Assembly (NCBI GenBank): GCA_021782815.1
Contig: JAJXUO010000006.1
Span: 1-64,000 of the forward strand
Length of the DNA: 64,000 bases
DNA from: Pseudomonadota bacterium
GTDB taxonomy: Bacteria > Pseudomonadota > Alphaproteobacteria > Rhodospirillales > Magnetospirillaceae
Reading direction: 5' to 3'
Position numbers and translations under genes: made by a program
Shown: positions 29,296 through 38,158 of the stretch, piece by piece
Layout: every line of letters starts with the position of its first letter
How positions within the stretch are numbered: position 1 is the stretch's first letter
Notes under the pieces: generated by a model
Told to the model about the DNA's origin: nothing
Seen by the model: only the letters and a program-made list of their open reading frames with translations
The model's database searches: none

Positions 29296-31206
29296 TCAGC
29301 CCTGACCGGCGTTGCCGGTATATTCGGGCACCAGGGCGCGCAGACTGGTCATGGCGGCGGCAAAATCGCGGCCCCGGCAGGCGGCTTCCAGGCGGTCCAG
29401 CTCGGCGGCGATGGCGGCGTGCTCGCTGGCGCGCACGGCGGCCACCAGAATGCCGCCCATGCCGGTGGGCACCGGCGGTTCGGCGCCGTGGAAGATTTCC
29501 TCGAACAGTTTCTCGCCCGGGCGCAGGCCGGTGAAGGTGATGGCGATATCCTGATCGGGGCGCAGGCCGGCCAGACGGATCATCTGCCGGGCCAGATGCA
29601 CGATCTTTACCGGCTCGCCCATATCCAGCACGAAAATCCGCCCTTGATAGCGGTCGGCCTGCTGCACGCCTAAGGTGGCGGCCTGCAGCACCAGTTCCAC
29701 CGCCTCGCGGATGGTCATGAAATAGCGGGTCATGTCGGGATGGGTGACGGTGATGGGCCCGCCCGCCGCCAGTTGTTTCTGGAACAGCGGCACCACCGAG
29801 CCGGTGGAGCCCAGCACATTGCCGAAGCGCACGGTGACGAAGCGGGTGCCGCCGCCCGCCATGTCCATGGCCTGGCAATAGCGCTCGGCCATGCGTTTGC
29901 TGGCGCCCATGACATTGGTGGGGTTGACCGCCTTGTCGGTGGAGATCAGCACCATCAGCGAAACGCCATGGGCGGCGCAGGCATCGGCGACGATACGGGT
30001 GCCCACGGCGTTGGTCAGGCAGCCGTCCAGGGGATTGCCCTCCACCATGGGCACATGCTTGAGGGCGGCGGCGTGAAACACCAGCTCGGGCCGGTGCGCG
30101 GCCATGATCTCGGTGATGCGGGCGCGGTCGCGCACATCGGCGATCAGCGGCAGGCGGGCCAGGGCGGGATGGCGCAGGCCCAGTTCCTGATCGATGGTGT
30201 AAAGGGCGAATTCCGAGGCCTCGGCCAGCAGCAGCAGGGCCGGACCGCAATCGCTGATCTGGCGCACCAGTTCCGAACCGATGGAGCCGCCGGCGCCGGT
30301 GACCAGCACCCGCTTTCCGGCGATCAGGCCGGTGAGGCCGGAGCGGTCCAGCACCGTTTGCGGACGGCCCAGCAGATCCTCCACCGCCACCGGCTTGATC
30401 TCCATGCGGTCGGCCACGCCGTCCTTGAGATCGGTCAGGCGCGGCAGCCGGGCCAGGGGCAGGCCCAGGGCGTCGGCGCGGTCGAAGAGATCGCGCACCA
30501 GGCCGCCGTCCAGATCGTCCTCGGTCAGCACCAGCCGTTCCGGCGCCAGGCCCTTGGCCGTCAACTCCGTCACCGCCTCCTCCAGCCCGTCGCACAGGCC
30601 CAGGATGGTCACGCCGTGCATGCCCTGGCCCACCTGGGCTTTCTTGGTGGTGAGGATGCCGACGGCGCGGTACTGGGCGTCGCCCTGCTGGGTGGCGCGG
30701 ATGAAAAGATCGGCGCCGTCGCCCGAGCCCACCAGCAGCACCGGAATGCGGCGGGTGCCGTTCTCCTCGCGCTGGCGTTCCAGCCGGAGATCAAGGCGGC
30801 GGTCGCGCAGTACGCGGTAGATGAAGCGCGGCCCGCCCAGCAGGGCCAGCAGCACGAACCAGTTGATGCCGAGGAGCGAACGCGGCAGATCGTTCAGCCG
30901 GGTGAACAGGAACAGCACCGGAATGAAGATCAGCACGCTTAAGGTGGCGGCGCGGGTCAGGGCCAGAAGATCGGTGGTGGAGGCATAGCGCCACACGCCG
31001 CGATAAAGGCGCAGCGACAGGAACACCGAGGCCGCCGTCAGGGTGAAAAGACCGGTGGCCAGGGCCAGATTGCCCAGGGTCCAGTCGGCGCGCATCTGCT
31101 GGCTGCCCAGGCGCAGCCACAGGGACAGCAAAAACGACAGCGCCGCCATCACGGTATCGTGGGCGAAGGCGACGCGGGCGCGGCTTATGACGGGCGATCT
31201 GAACAT
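29296..31206 (-). CDS. Membrane nucleotide-sugar 4,6-dehydratase (PglF/WbpM/CapD family)
   Basis: 636 residues. Four membrane helices occupy about residues 15-125 (for example [16 protein letters not shown]). A CoA-binding-like Rossmann region follows, and then an SDR domain with [15 protein letters not shown] near residue 300, [12 protein letters not shown], and [17 protein letters not shown] holding the family's Met-x3-Lys variant of the Tyr-x3-Lys motif. Such proteins convert UDP-GlcNAc to a 4-keto-6-deoxy sugar for surface polysaccharides or glycosylated proteins. No other polysaccharide genes adjoin it; LPS genes lie about 23 kb away. Confidence 0.92.
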   Translation of the reverse strand: MFRSPVISRARVAFAHDTVMAALSFLLSLWLRLGSQQMRADWTLGNLALATGLFTLTAASVFLSLRLYRGVWRYASTTDLLALTRAATLSVLIFIPVLFLFTRLNDLPRSLLGINWFVLLALLGGPRFIYRVLRDRRLDLRLERQREENGTRRIPVLLVGSGDGADLFIRATQQGDAQYRAVGILTTKKAQVGQGMHGVTILGLCDGLEEAVTELTAKGLAPERLVLTEDDLDGGLVRDLFDRADALGLPLARLPRLTDLKDGVADRMEIKPVAVEDLLGRPQTVLDRSGLTGLIAGKRVLVTGAGGSIGSELVRQISDCGPALLLLAEASEFALYTIDQELGLRHPALARLPLIADVRDRARITEIMAAHRPELVFHAAALKHVPMVEGNPLDGCLTNAVGTRIVADACAAHGVSLMVLISTDKAVNPTNVMGASKRMAERYCQAMDMAGGGTRFVTVRFGNVLGSTGSVVPLFQKQLAAGGPITVTHPDMTRYFMTIREAVELVLQAATLGVQQADRYQGRIFVLDMGEPVKIVHLARQMIRLAGLRPDQDIAITFTGLRPGEKLFEEIFHGAEPPVPTGMGGILVAAVRASEHAAIAAELDRLEAACRGRDFAAAMTSLRALVPEYTGNAGQG

Positions 31207-31331
31207 AAGGTGCGGACCTTAGCCCGGAATTTGGGCACTGTCATCTCCGGCATCATGGCCCGGCGCCCTTTTCCATCGCGGCGGCGCGGGCTACACTCCC
31301 CAACAGGATGTGTTTCACAAGGAGACGGCAT

Positions 31332-32528
31332 ATGGCGGACACCGTTCCGGACTCGGACATGGCCCCGAACGGCGGCGCGGCCAAGGCGCGCCGGGCCCGA
31401 CGGTTCCGCATTTTCGGCGCGGTGCTGGCGGCGGCGGCGCTGATCGGCGGCGGCGTCTGGCTGATGACCCATAACGAGGAGGAAACCGACGACGCCTTCG
31501 TCGAGGCCGACGTGGTGCAGGTGGCGCCGCAGGTGGGCGGACCGGTGGCGGCGCTCTATTTCACCGATAATCAATGGGTGAAAAAAGGCCAGCCGCTGCT
31601 GGATCTGGATCGCCGCGACACCCAGGCCGCCTTCGACGCGGCGCGGGCGGCGGTGGACGTGGCCCGGGCCCAGTTGGGGGCGGCTCAGGCCGATCTCGAA
31701 CTGACCCGCGCCACCAGCGGCGCCGCTTTGGCGGGCGCCGGTCATGCCCTGGCCCAGGCCCGTGAACAGCAGGCCGAGGCGGGGCAGCAGGTCCTGGCGG
31801 CGGAAGCCGAGGCCGAACGCGCCGCCGCCGACGCCAAACGTTACGACGCGTTATTGAAATCCACCTTCGCCTCGCGTCAGCGCTACGAACAGGCCCTGGC
31901 CGACGCCCGCGCCTCGAAGGCGCGCTGGAAGGCGGCTCAGGCGGCGGCGGCGGCGGCCCAGGCCCAGCGGGCCCAGGCCCGCGCCAAATTGACCGACGCC
32001 GAGGCGGCTCCCACCCGGGTGGCGCTGAAGGCGGCTCAAGCGGCGGTGGCCAAGGCGCAAGTGGAACAGGCCGAGGCCGCCCTGCGCCAGGCCGCACTGA
32101 ACCTCTCTTACACCCATGTGCTGGCGCCCCAGGCCGGGCGTATCGCCAAACGCGCCGTGGCCGTGGGGGATGTGGTGCAGAAAGACCAGATTTTGACCGA
32201 GTTGGTTACAGAACCGCAATGGGTGGTGGCAAACTTCAAGGAAACCCAGCTAACCCGCATGAAACCGGGGCAACCGGTGCGCATCACGGTGGATGCCTTC
32301 CCCGGCCATGTCTTCAAGGGCCGGGTCGACAGCATCCAGCCCGGCAGCGGCGCCCGCTTCGCCTTGCTGCCCACCGAAAACGCCACCGGCAATTACGTCA
32401 AGGTGGTGCAGCGGGTGCCGGTGAAGATCACCTTCGACGATCCGTCCGATCCCCTGCTGCGCCGTCTGGTTCCCGGCATGTCGGTGGAGCCGGTGGTGGA
32501 TGTCGGCTTTGATCCGACGGCGAAATGA
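31332..32528 (+). CDS. EmrA/HlyD-type membrane fusion protein of a drug efflux system
   Basis: 398 residues with one N-terminal membrane helix (FRIFGAVLAAAALIGGGVWL, about 22-41). DDAFVEADVVQVAPQVGGPV begins the lipoyl-like domain, then comes a long Ala/Gln-rich coiled coil (about 105-250), and LSYTHVLAPQAGRIAKRAV closes the lipoyl half. It bridges an inner-membrane pump to an outer-membrane channel. AAGGAG at 31319 supports the ATG at 31332. Its stop overlaps the start of the MFS pump by 4 bp (ATGA), so the two form one unit. No outer-membrane channel gene is adjacent. Confidence 0.92.
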   Translation: MADTVPDSDMAPNGGAAKARRARRFRIFGAVLAAAALIGGGVWLMTHNEEETDDAFVEADVVQVAPQVGGPVAALYFTDNQWVKKGQPLLDLDRRDTQAAFDAARAAVDVARAQLGAAQADLELTRATSGAALAGAGHALAQAREQQAEAGQQVLAAEAEAERAAADAKRYDALLKSTFASRQRYEQALADARASKARWKAAQAAAAAAQAQRAQARAKLTDAEAAPTRVALKAAQAAVAKAQVEQAEAALRQAALNLSYTHVLAPQAGRIAKRAVAVGDVVQKDQILTELVTEPQWVVANFKETQLTRMKPGQPVRITVDAFPGHVFKGRVDSIQPGSGARFALLPTENATGNYVKVVQRVPVKITFDDPSDPLLRRLVPGMSVEPVVDVGFDPTAK

Positions 32529-34114
32529 GCGAGGATCTCGGCCATAGCAAAGCCGGGGTCAATCCCTGGCTGGTGGCGCCGGTGGTGGCGCTGGCGGCGT
32601 TCATGGAGGTGCTGGACATCTCCATCGCCAACGTCTCGCTGCAGCATATCGCCGGGGATCTGTCGGCCGGGCAGGACGAGTCCACCTGGGTGCTCACCTC
32701 CTATCTGGTGACCAACGCCATCGTGCTGCCCATCTCGGGCTGGCTGTCGTCGGTGATGGGCCGCAAGCGCTTCTTCCTGGCCTGCATCGCCGGTTTTTCC
32801 ATCAGTTCGCTGCTGTGCGGCCTGGCTCCCACCCTGGCCCTGCTGATCACCGCCCGCGCCGTGCAGGGCCTGACCGGCGGCGGGTTGCAGCCCTCGGCCC
32901 AGGCCATCCTCGCCGATACCTTTCCGGCCCGGCAACGGGGCATGGCCTTCGCCCTTTACGGCATGTCGGTGGTGTTCGCCCCGGCCATCGGTCCCACCCT
33001 GGGCGGCTGGATCACCGATACCGCCAGCTGGCGCTGGGTGTTCCTGCTGAACGTGCCGGTGGGGGTGGTGCTGTCGTGGCTGGTGACCATGATGGTGGAG
33101 GATCCGCCGCACATGGTGGAAACGCGGGAGCGCAAGCTGTCGGAGGGCATCCGTATCGACTATCTCGGCTTCCTGCTGCTGGCCCTGGGGCTGGGGCTGT
33201 TGCAGGTGGTGCTGGACCGGGGCGAACAGGACGACTGGTTCGCCTCGCCCTTCATCTTCTGGAGCAGCGCCGTCTCGGCGGTGTCGCTGGTCTCGTTCGT
33301 GCTGTGGGAACTGGGGCAGGACGATCCCATCGTGCATCTGGATTTGTTAAAGAGGCGGAACTTCGGTCTGTCGAACCTGCTGATGTTCCTGCTGGGCTTC
33401 GTGCTGCTGGGCAGCACCGTCCTGCTGCCGGCCCTGGTGCAGCGCCTGTTCGGCTATACCGCCACCGATGCCGGGCTGGTGATCACCCCGGGCGGCTTCT
33501 CCATCATGCTGCTGATGCCGCTGGTGGGGCGGCTGGTGTCGGTGGTGGATCCGCGCTGGATCATCGCCACCGGTCTGGCCGTTACCGCCGGGGCGCTGTT
33601 CTATATGACCGGTTTCGACCTTTCCACCGATTACCAGCATTTCATGCTGGCCCGCATCTATCAGGCCATGGGGCTGGCGCTGCTGTTCATTCCCATCAAC
33701 ACCCTGGCCTATGTGGGGTTGGAACGGGCGCACAGCTCCTCGGCCTCGGCCCTGATCAACATGTCGCGCAATCTCGGCGGCAGTTTCGGCATCTCGCTGA
33801 CCATCAGCTATCTGTCGCACCGCAGCCAGGAGCATATGACCTATCTGGCCTCCCATGTGGTCTCGGCCAATCCGGCCACGGCCACGTGGCTGGCAAGCTT
33901 AAGTCATCGTTTCCTTCTGACCGGAAAAACTGCATCCGAAGCCAGCGGCCAGGCTTTGGCGCAAATTGCCGCCGTGGTGGGGCGTCAGGCGCAGATGATG
34001 GGCTTCATCGACGATTTCGCGGTGCTGGGCACCCTGTTTATCATATTGATTCCATTCGTTTTTATGATGACCCCCAGCCGTGCCGGGGAAACTGCGCCCG
34101 TAGATGCGCATTAG
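32525..34114 (+). CDS. EmrB/QacA-type (DHA2) MFS drug:proton antiporter
   Basis: 529 residues with 14 predicted membrane helices. LDISIANVSLQHIAGDL (helix 1), WVLTSYLVTNAIVLPISGWL, and GRKRFFLACIAGFSISSLLC (motif A region) are DHA2 hallmarks; WRWVFLLNVPVG is the family's motif after helix 5. Substrates are probably lipophilic drugs or metabolites exported together with the membrane fusion partner upstream. No regulator is adjacent. Confidence 0.93.
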   Translation: MSEDLGHSKAGVNPWLVAPVVALAAFMEVLDISIANVSLQHIAGDLSAGQDESTWVLTSYLVTNAIVLPISGWLSSVMGRKRFFLACIAGFSISSLLCGLAPTLALLITARAVQGLTGGGLQPSAQAILADTFPARQRGMAFALYGMSVVFAPAIGPTLGGWITDTASWRWVFLLNVPVGVVLSWLVTMMVEDPPHMVETRERKLSEGIRIDYLGFLLLALGLGLLQVVLDRGEQDDWFASPFIFWSSAVSAVSLVSFVLWELGQDDPIVHLDLLKRRNFGLSNLLMFLLGFVLLGSTVLLPALVQRLFGYTATDAGLVITPGGFSIMLLMPLVGRLVSVVDPRWIIATGLAVTAGALFYMTGFDLSTDYQHFMLARIYQAMGLALLFIPINTLAYVGLERAHSSSASALINMSRNLGGSFGISLTISYLSHRSQEHMTYLASHVVSANPATATWLASLSHRFLLTGKTASEASGQALAQIAAVVGRQAQMMGFIDDFAVLGTLFIILIPFVFMMTPSRAGETAPVDAH

Positions 34115-34482
34115 GCGGAACCGCGCGTTTCGGCCTCAATAAAACGGCATTTTATGGAAATTGGCGGCAAATGCAGTTGTATCGGCGCTGTGGCTGAACC
34201 GCATGTGTAACGATTTATTAAGAATTGCCTGCGCATGCAGTACAACGCCCCGGGGAAGGCGATTCCGCCTGCACATGCGGTTGATCTTCTTCTAAAATAT
34301 TGATTTAAAAAGAAAGTCTGTGGTGGCCCATCCTGGCGGCAGTGGAGCGCCGCCCGGTGTCTGGCGGCGAAATGTGTCTATTTTTAAAAAAATCATGATG
34401 CGAAAATGGAGAAGACAGGTAATTATAACAAAGTATGATTGCCCCTCAGACATTCGGGGGGCGGTGGTGCTGAGGAGACGTC
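34115..34482. other. 368-bp intergenic region, AT-rich, with two near-identical 14-mers
   Basis: No gene is seen. It contains CCTGCGCATGCAGT (34228-34241) and CCTGCACATGCGGT (34268-34281), 40 bp apart. An AT-rich stretch (34290-34435) follows that could hold the promoter of the response regulators. Confidence 0.5.
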
Positions 34483-34926
34483 ATGACGGGCGAGAGCGCG
34501 GCTCGGTTCAATATCCTGCTGGTCGAGGACGAGGCTGCGGACGCCTGTCTGGTGCGTCTGGCGCTGCGCGATCGTCAGGAAACCTCCATTCTGCATCATG
34601 TCACCGACGGTTCGGAGGCGCTGGCCTTCGTCCAGCACAAGGGTGATCGTTATCTGGATGCGCCCCGGCCCGAGCTGATCCTGCTGGATCTCAATATGCC
34701 GCGCATGAACGGACGGGAGTTTCTGCGGCATTTCCGCGGCGACGACAGTTTCCGCGATATTCCGGTGGTGGTGTTTTCCACCTCGGAATATGAGCGCGAC
34801 AAGGAAAGCTGCGCCGCCCTGGGGGCCGATGATTTCGTCACCAAGCCGGTGGATATCGATGATTTCATCGCCGCCGTGCAAAATATTGAAAATCGTTGGC
34901 GCCACAGCGCCCGAACCCCGGCCTAG
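34483..34926 (+). CDS. Stand-alone response regulator, Rcp1/CheY-like (first of a pair)
   Basis: 147 residues, a single receiver domain with no output domain. ILLVEDEAADACLV carries the acidic pair, ILLDLNMPRMNG the phosphorylated Asp near residue 68, VVVFSTSEYERD the Thr/Ser switch, and DFVTKPVDID the conserved Lys. The spacing of the acidic region matches the Rcp1 type that pairs with phytochrome-like kinases. A very similar paralog follows 39 bp later. Two sensor kinases with a DLQEP-type phosphoacceptor region are encoded in the window (36141 and 50188) and are possible partners. Confidence 0.92.
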   Translation: MTGESAARFNILLVEDEAADACLVRLALRDRQETSILHHVTDGSEALAFVQHKGDRYLDAPRPELILLDLNMPRMNGREFLRHFRGDDSFRDIPVVVFSTSEYERDKESCAALGADDFVTKPVDIDDFIAAVQNIENRWRHSARTPA

Positions 34927-34965
34927 CGCCGTATCACTTCACAGTATGTTCCGGGAAGAGAGAGG

Positions 34966-35406
34966 ATGACCGCGCGCGCCGATTTCCAGATCCTGCTGGT
35001 GGAAGACGACCCGGCCGACGCTTATCTGGCGAAAACGGCCATTCGCGATTCCAAGGTGGTCAGCGACGTGCATCACGTCTCGAACGGCGATCAGGCCCTG
35101 GATTTCCTCTATGCCCGCGGCGCCTTCACGCAGGCGCCGCGTCCCGATCTGGTGCTGCTCGATCTCAACATGCCGGGCCGTAACGGCCGCCAGGTGCTGG
35201 CCGAGATGAAGGGCAGCCCCGCCTTGAAGGAAATTCCCGTGGTGATTCTCACCACCTCGGATGCCGTGACCGATATCCGCGACTGCTACGGCGCCGGCGC
35301 CAACAGCTTCGTCACCAAGCCGGTGGATCTCGACGGCTTTCTGGCCGCCATGCGCTCCATCGAGGATTATTGGTTCGCCGTGGTGCGTCTGCCCACGAAA
35401 GTCTGA
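34966..35406 (+). CDS. Stand-alone response regulator, Rcp1/CheY-like (second of a pair)
   Basis: 146 residues, paralog of the preceding gene. ILLVEDDPADAYLAK, LVLLDLNMPGRNGRQVL with the phosphoacceptor Asp, VVILTTSDAVTDI and SFVTKPVDLDGF with the conserved Lys complete the receiver domain. There is no output domain, so it acts by protein contact. The pair probably arose by tandem duplication and is co-transcribed. It converges on phaR, whose stop is 37 bp away. Confidence 0.92.
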   Translation: MTARADFQILLVEDDPADAYLAKTAIRDSKVVSDVHHVSNGDQALDFLYARGAFTQAPRPDLVLLDLNMPGRNGRQVLAEMKGSPALKEIPVVILTTSDAVTDIRDCYGAGANSFVTKPVDLDGFLAAMRSIEDYWFAVVRLPTKV

Positions 35407-35443
35407 CCCCGGCGGGCGGCCCCGCCGGAGGTCCGGCACCGGG

Positions 35444-35986
35444 TCAGGCCTTGGGTTTGCCCTGCCCCATCATCTGTTCCTGCAACGCCTTCAGACGGTT
35501 CTGAAATTCGGCCATGGTGGACTCGGCGGGATTGCCGGCGGCGCCATAGAACGGCGCGAACATCTTCATGGCGTTTTCAAACAGGGTCATGTTCTGCTTG
35601 TTCAGCTCCTCCAGCGGATTGAAGGGGAACAGGCCCTGCATGTATTGGCGCATCTGTTCCTCGTTGCGCTGGAAGGCCTGCATGCTGACCTCCAGATAAC
35701 GCGGCAGCAGGCCGCCCAGGGAATCGCCGTAGAAGCCGATCAACTGGCGCAGAAAGCCGATGGGCAGCAGGTTCTGTCCGCCCTTGGATTCCTCTTCCAC
35801 GATGATCTGGGTCAGCACCGACCGGGTGATGTCCTCGCCCGTCTTGGCGTCGAAGACCACGAAATCCTCGTTGTTCTTCACCATCTGGCACAGATGGTCC
35901 AACGTGACGTAACTGCTGGTCGCCGTATTGTACAAGCGGCGATTGGCATATTTCTTGATCGTAATCGGCTTGGCGCTGCTTGTCAT
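35444..35986 (-). CDS. phaR: Polyhydroxyalkanoate synthesis repressor PhaR
   Basis: About 180 residues. ITIKKYANRRLYNTATSSYV, near the N-terminus, is the PHB accumulation regulatory (DNA-binding) domain, followed by VVFDAKTGEDITRSVLTQII and then the PHB-binding domain with GFYGDSLGGLLPRYLE. PhaR binds PHB granules and represses phasin and synthesis genes when polymer is low. The start MTSSAKPITIKK at 35986 has only a weak ribosome site. phaC, phaA and phaB are not in the window, so it acts on distant genes. It suggests PHB storage in this organism. Confidence 0.93.
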   Translation of the reverse strand: MTSSAKPITIKKYANRRLYNTATSSYVTLDHLCQMVKNNEDFVVFDAKTGEDITRSVLTQIIVEEESKGGQNLLPIGFLRQLIGFYGDSLGGLLPRYLEVSMQAFQRNEEQMRQYMQGLFPFNPLEELNKQNMTLFENAMKMFAPFYGAAGNPAESTMAEFQNRLKALQEQMMGQGKPKA

Positions 35987-36140
35987 CGGATCAGGGCTTT
36001 CTCGTGCGGGCGATGGGTGAAGCGGTGGCGATGAAAGGCAAGATAACATCTTTGCCTGGAAAGTGTATCAGTCCGAACCGCTTATGACCAGAAAGCAGGG
36101 ACGGGCAAAGGTTTGGGCGGGCTTTCCCCGCGCCCGGCGA

Positions 36141-37970
36141 TCAAAGGGCCGCGGGCAGATCCAGCATCAGGCGGCAGCCGCCCCCGGGCGCGTCGGCGAT
36201 GACGGCGCTTCCGCCGACGCTTTCCGTCACGCGGCGGGCGATGGCCAGGCCGATGCCGGTGCCCTCGCCGTCCCCCGTCAGGCGCTCGAACACCCGGAAC
36301 ACCTGCGCGCGGTAGTGCGGTTCGATGCCCGGCCCGTTATCGTCGATATAAAGCCGGACCCGCGTTTCGTGCCGTTCGCCGTGCACACTGATGCGCAGGG
36401 CGGGCGCCGCCGCGCCGGACGGACGGGCATGGAGAAGGGCATTGTCCAGCGCCACCTCCAGGAGGTCGATCAGGCGGGGGCGGTCCAGCCGCACCGGCGG
36501 CAAATCCCCCGAACGCACCTCGGCTCCGGCCGCCGTGATGCGCTCCGCCAGGGCGGCGACCACTTCGGACAGCACCGTTCCGGTCTCAAGGGCGGTGATC
36601 GTGCCCCGCGGCTGATCGGCGGCCAGATAGCGCTGCACGTCGGACAGCAGCGCCTTTTGCCGCCGGGCCTGCCGGCCGATGAAGTCCAGGGCGAGACGGG
36701 CGTCCGGATCCTCCAGCCGTCCGGCCAGCAGGCTGGTCAGACGGTCGGCGTAACGGGCGATGCGGGCCGCCGGTTCCTGCAGGTGATGGGCGGTCACCTC
36801 GGTGAAACGTTGCAGATCCTGGCTGGATTGCCGCAGCTTGTCCTCCAGCGCCACCCGTTCGGTGATGTCGCGGGTCACCTTGGTGAAGCCGAGCAGTCGG
36901 CCGGTCTCGTCGCGGATGGCCGAGATGACCACGTCGGCCAGGAAACGCCCGCCGTCCTTGCGCAGGCGCCAACCCATATCCTCGGTGTGGCCGCGGGCCT
37001 CGGCTTCGGCCAGAAGCTGCGCCGGGCGCCCGGCGGCGATGGCGGCGGAGGGATAGAAGGCGGCGATGGAGCGCCCGAGAATCTCAGCCTCCTCATAGCC
37101 TTTCAGCCGTTTCGCGCCGTTGTTCCACGACATGACGCGGCCTTCGGGGTCCAGCATGAGGATGGCATAATCCTCGACATTTTCCGTCATCAGGCGGAGG
37201 CGGGATTCGCTGGCGGCCAGACGGCGGTTGGTTTCCAACAGCCGTTGCCGGGCCTCGATGAGGAAGATCCGCATCAGGATTCCGATGGAGGTCGCCGCCG
37301 TCACCGCGCAGGCGGCGCGCACCACCTGCACCGGCATACCGGTCAGGGCCTGGAACAGGGTCTGATTGATCCACGGCGCCAGGGCCGCGGGGCCCGCCGG
37401 GCCGATCAGGCCGCCCGCCACGGCATAGAGGACGAAACTGCCCGCCGCCACATTGCCTGACCAGAGAATCAGCCGGCGGTCGGGGAGGCTTTCCACCCAG
37501 GCGATGCAGCGCCGGCAATACAGCGCCAGGCCCAGCCCGGTCAGGAGGCTGCCGGGCAGACCGCACAGCAGGCGGGCCCAGATTTCCAGGGCCAGCGGCC
37601 AGGGGGCGGTGCCCAGGCCGAGAAGCAGCGCCGCGCCCACCGGCGCGGCCAGCAGCCAGGGCGCGGTCAGCCAGCGGGGCGGCCCGCCGGCAATCCGGAT
37701 CAGCCGCCGGCCGAAGTCGAGCAGCGGCAGGAAGGACAGCAGCAGGAGCAGAGCGCGGGCCTGCGGCTGGTCGGGCCCGTCGCCATGGACGGCGCGCCAC
37801 AGGTCCATCCATTCCCGGAAACCATGCAGGAAACCGAAGGCGGCCAGCAGCCACAGCGCCCGGCCCAGTTCCGGATGACTGTGGTCGTCGTAACGGAGAA
37901 CAATCACCAGCCCCATGGCGAGGAAGGCGAGACCATAGAGCAGAAACACCACATCCATCGGCACGGGCAT
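36141..37970 (-). CDS. Membrane PAS sensor histidine kinase
   Basis: 609 residues. Seven or so hydrophobic helices fill residues 1-235 (an unnamed membrane sensor region). A PAS domain is at about 255-375 (ENVEDYAILMLDPEGRVMSW), then HisKA with the phosphoacceptor in TAHHLQEPAARIARYADRL near residue 392, and a HATPase with DNALLHAR, DDNGPGIEP and GTGIGLAIARRV. The HLQEP form resembles phytochrome-type kinases that use Rcp1-like regulators, which are encoded 1-3 kb away. A MITE lies about 25 bp upstream of the start and may alter its promoter. The signal is unknown. Confidence 0.9.
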   Translation of the reverse strand: MPVPMDVVFLLYGLAFLAMGLVIVLRYDDHSHPELGRALWLLAAFGFLHGFREWMDLWRAVHGDGPDQPQARALLLLLSFLPLLDFGRRLIRIAGGPPRWLTAPWLLAAPVGAALLLGLGTAPWPLALEIWARLLCGLPGSLLTGLGLALYCRRCIAWVESLPDRRLILWSGNVAAGSFVLYAVAGGLIGPAGPAALAPWINQTLFQALTGMPVQVVRAACAVTAATSIGILMRIFLIEARQRLLETNRRLAASESRLRLMTENVEDYAILMLDPEGRVMSWNNGAKRLKGYEEAEILGRSIAAFYPSAAIAAGRPAQLLAEAEARGHTEDMGWRLRKDGGRFLADVVISAIRDETGRLLGFTKVTRDITERVALEDKLRQSSQDLQRFTEVTAHHLQEPAARIARYADRLTSLLAGRLEDPDARLALDFIGRQARRQKALLSDVQRYLAADQPRGTITALETGTVLSEVVAALAERITAAGAEVRSGDLPPVRLDRPRLIDLLEVALDNALLHARPSGAAAPALRISVHGERHETRVRLYIDDNGPGIEPHYRAQVFRVFERLTGDGEGTGIGLAIARRVTESVGGSAVIADAPGGGCRLMLDLPAAL

Positions 37971-37994
37971 GCGGCCTTCGTCCTTTACGCCTGA

Positions 37995-38139
37995 TACCAA
38001 ATTGCAGTGATCGGAACCGATCACTGCACCCTCATGCGCCGGGCGGGTTTCTCCGAAACCCTTGGCGTCGTGCCTGATGGCGCGCGTCGCCTTGCTCCTA
38101 ACCGGCGTCGCGATGAGTCAAACTCATCGCGACTTGGTA
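37995..38139. mobile_element. MITE-like element, copy B
   Basis: 145 bp, TACCAA/TTGGTA ends, target duplication TGA (37992-37994 and 38140-38142). It has the same hairpins and nearly the same sequence as copies A and D. It lies in the 5' region of the sensor kinase, the one copy not touching a stop codon of a called gene. Confidence 0.85.
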
Positions 38140-38158
38140 TGAGACAATCCGCTTCGGG

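Noticed and set aside
37995-38024. Start of the sensor kinase inside the MITE (Met-Ile-Gly-Ser-Asp-His)
   Set aside because: The same residues appear in unrelated frames wherever the MITE lies. The ATG at 37970 gives the expected membrane start.
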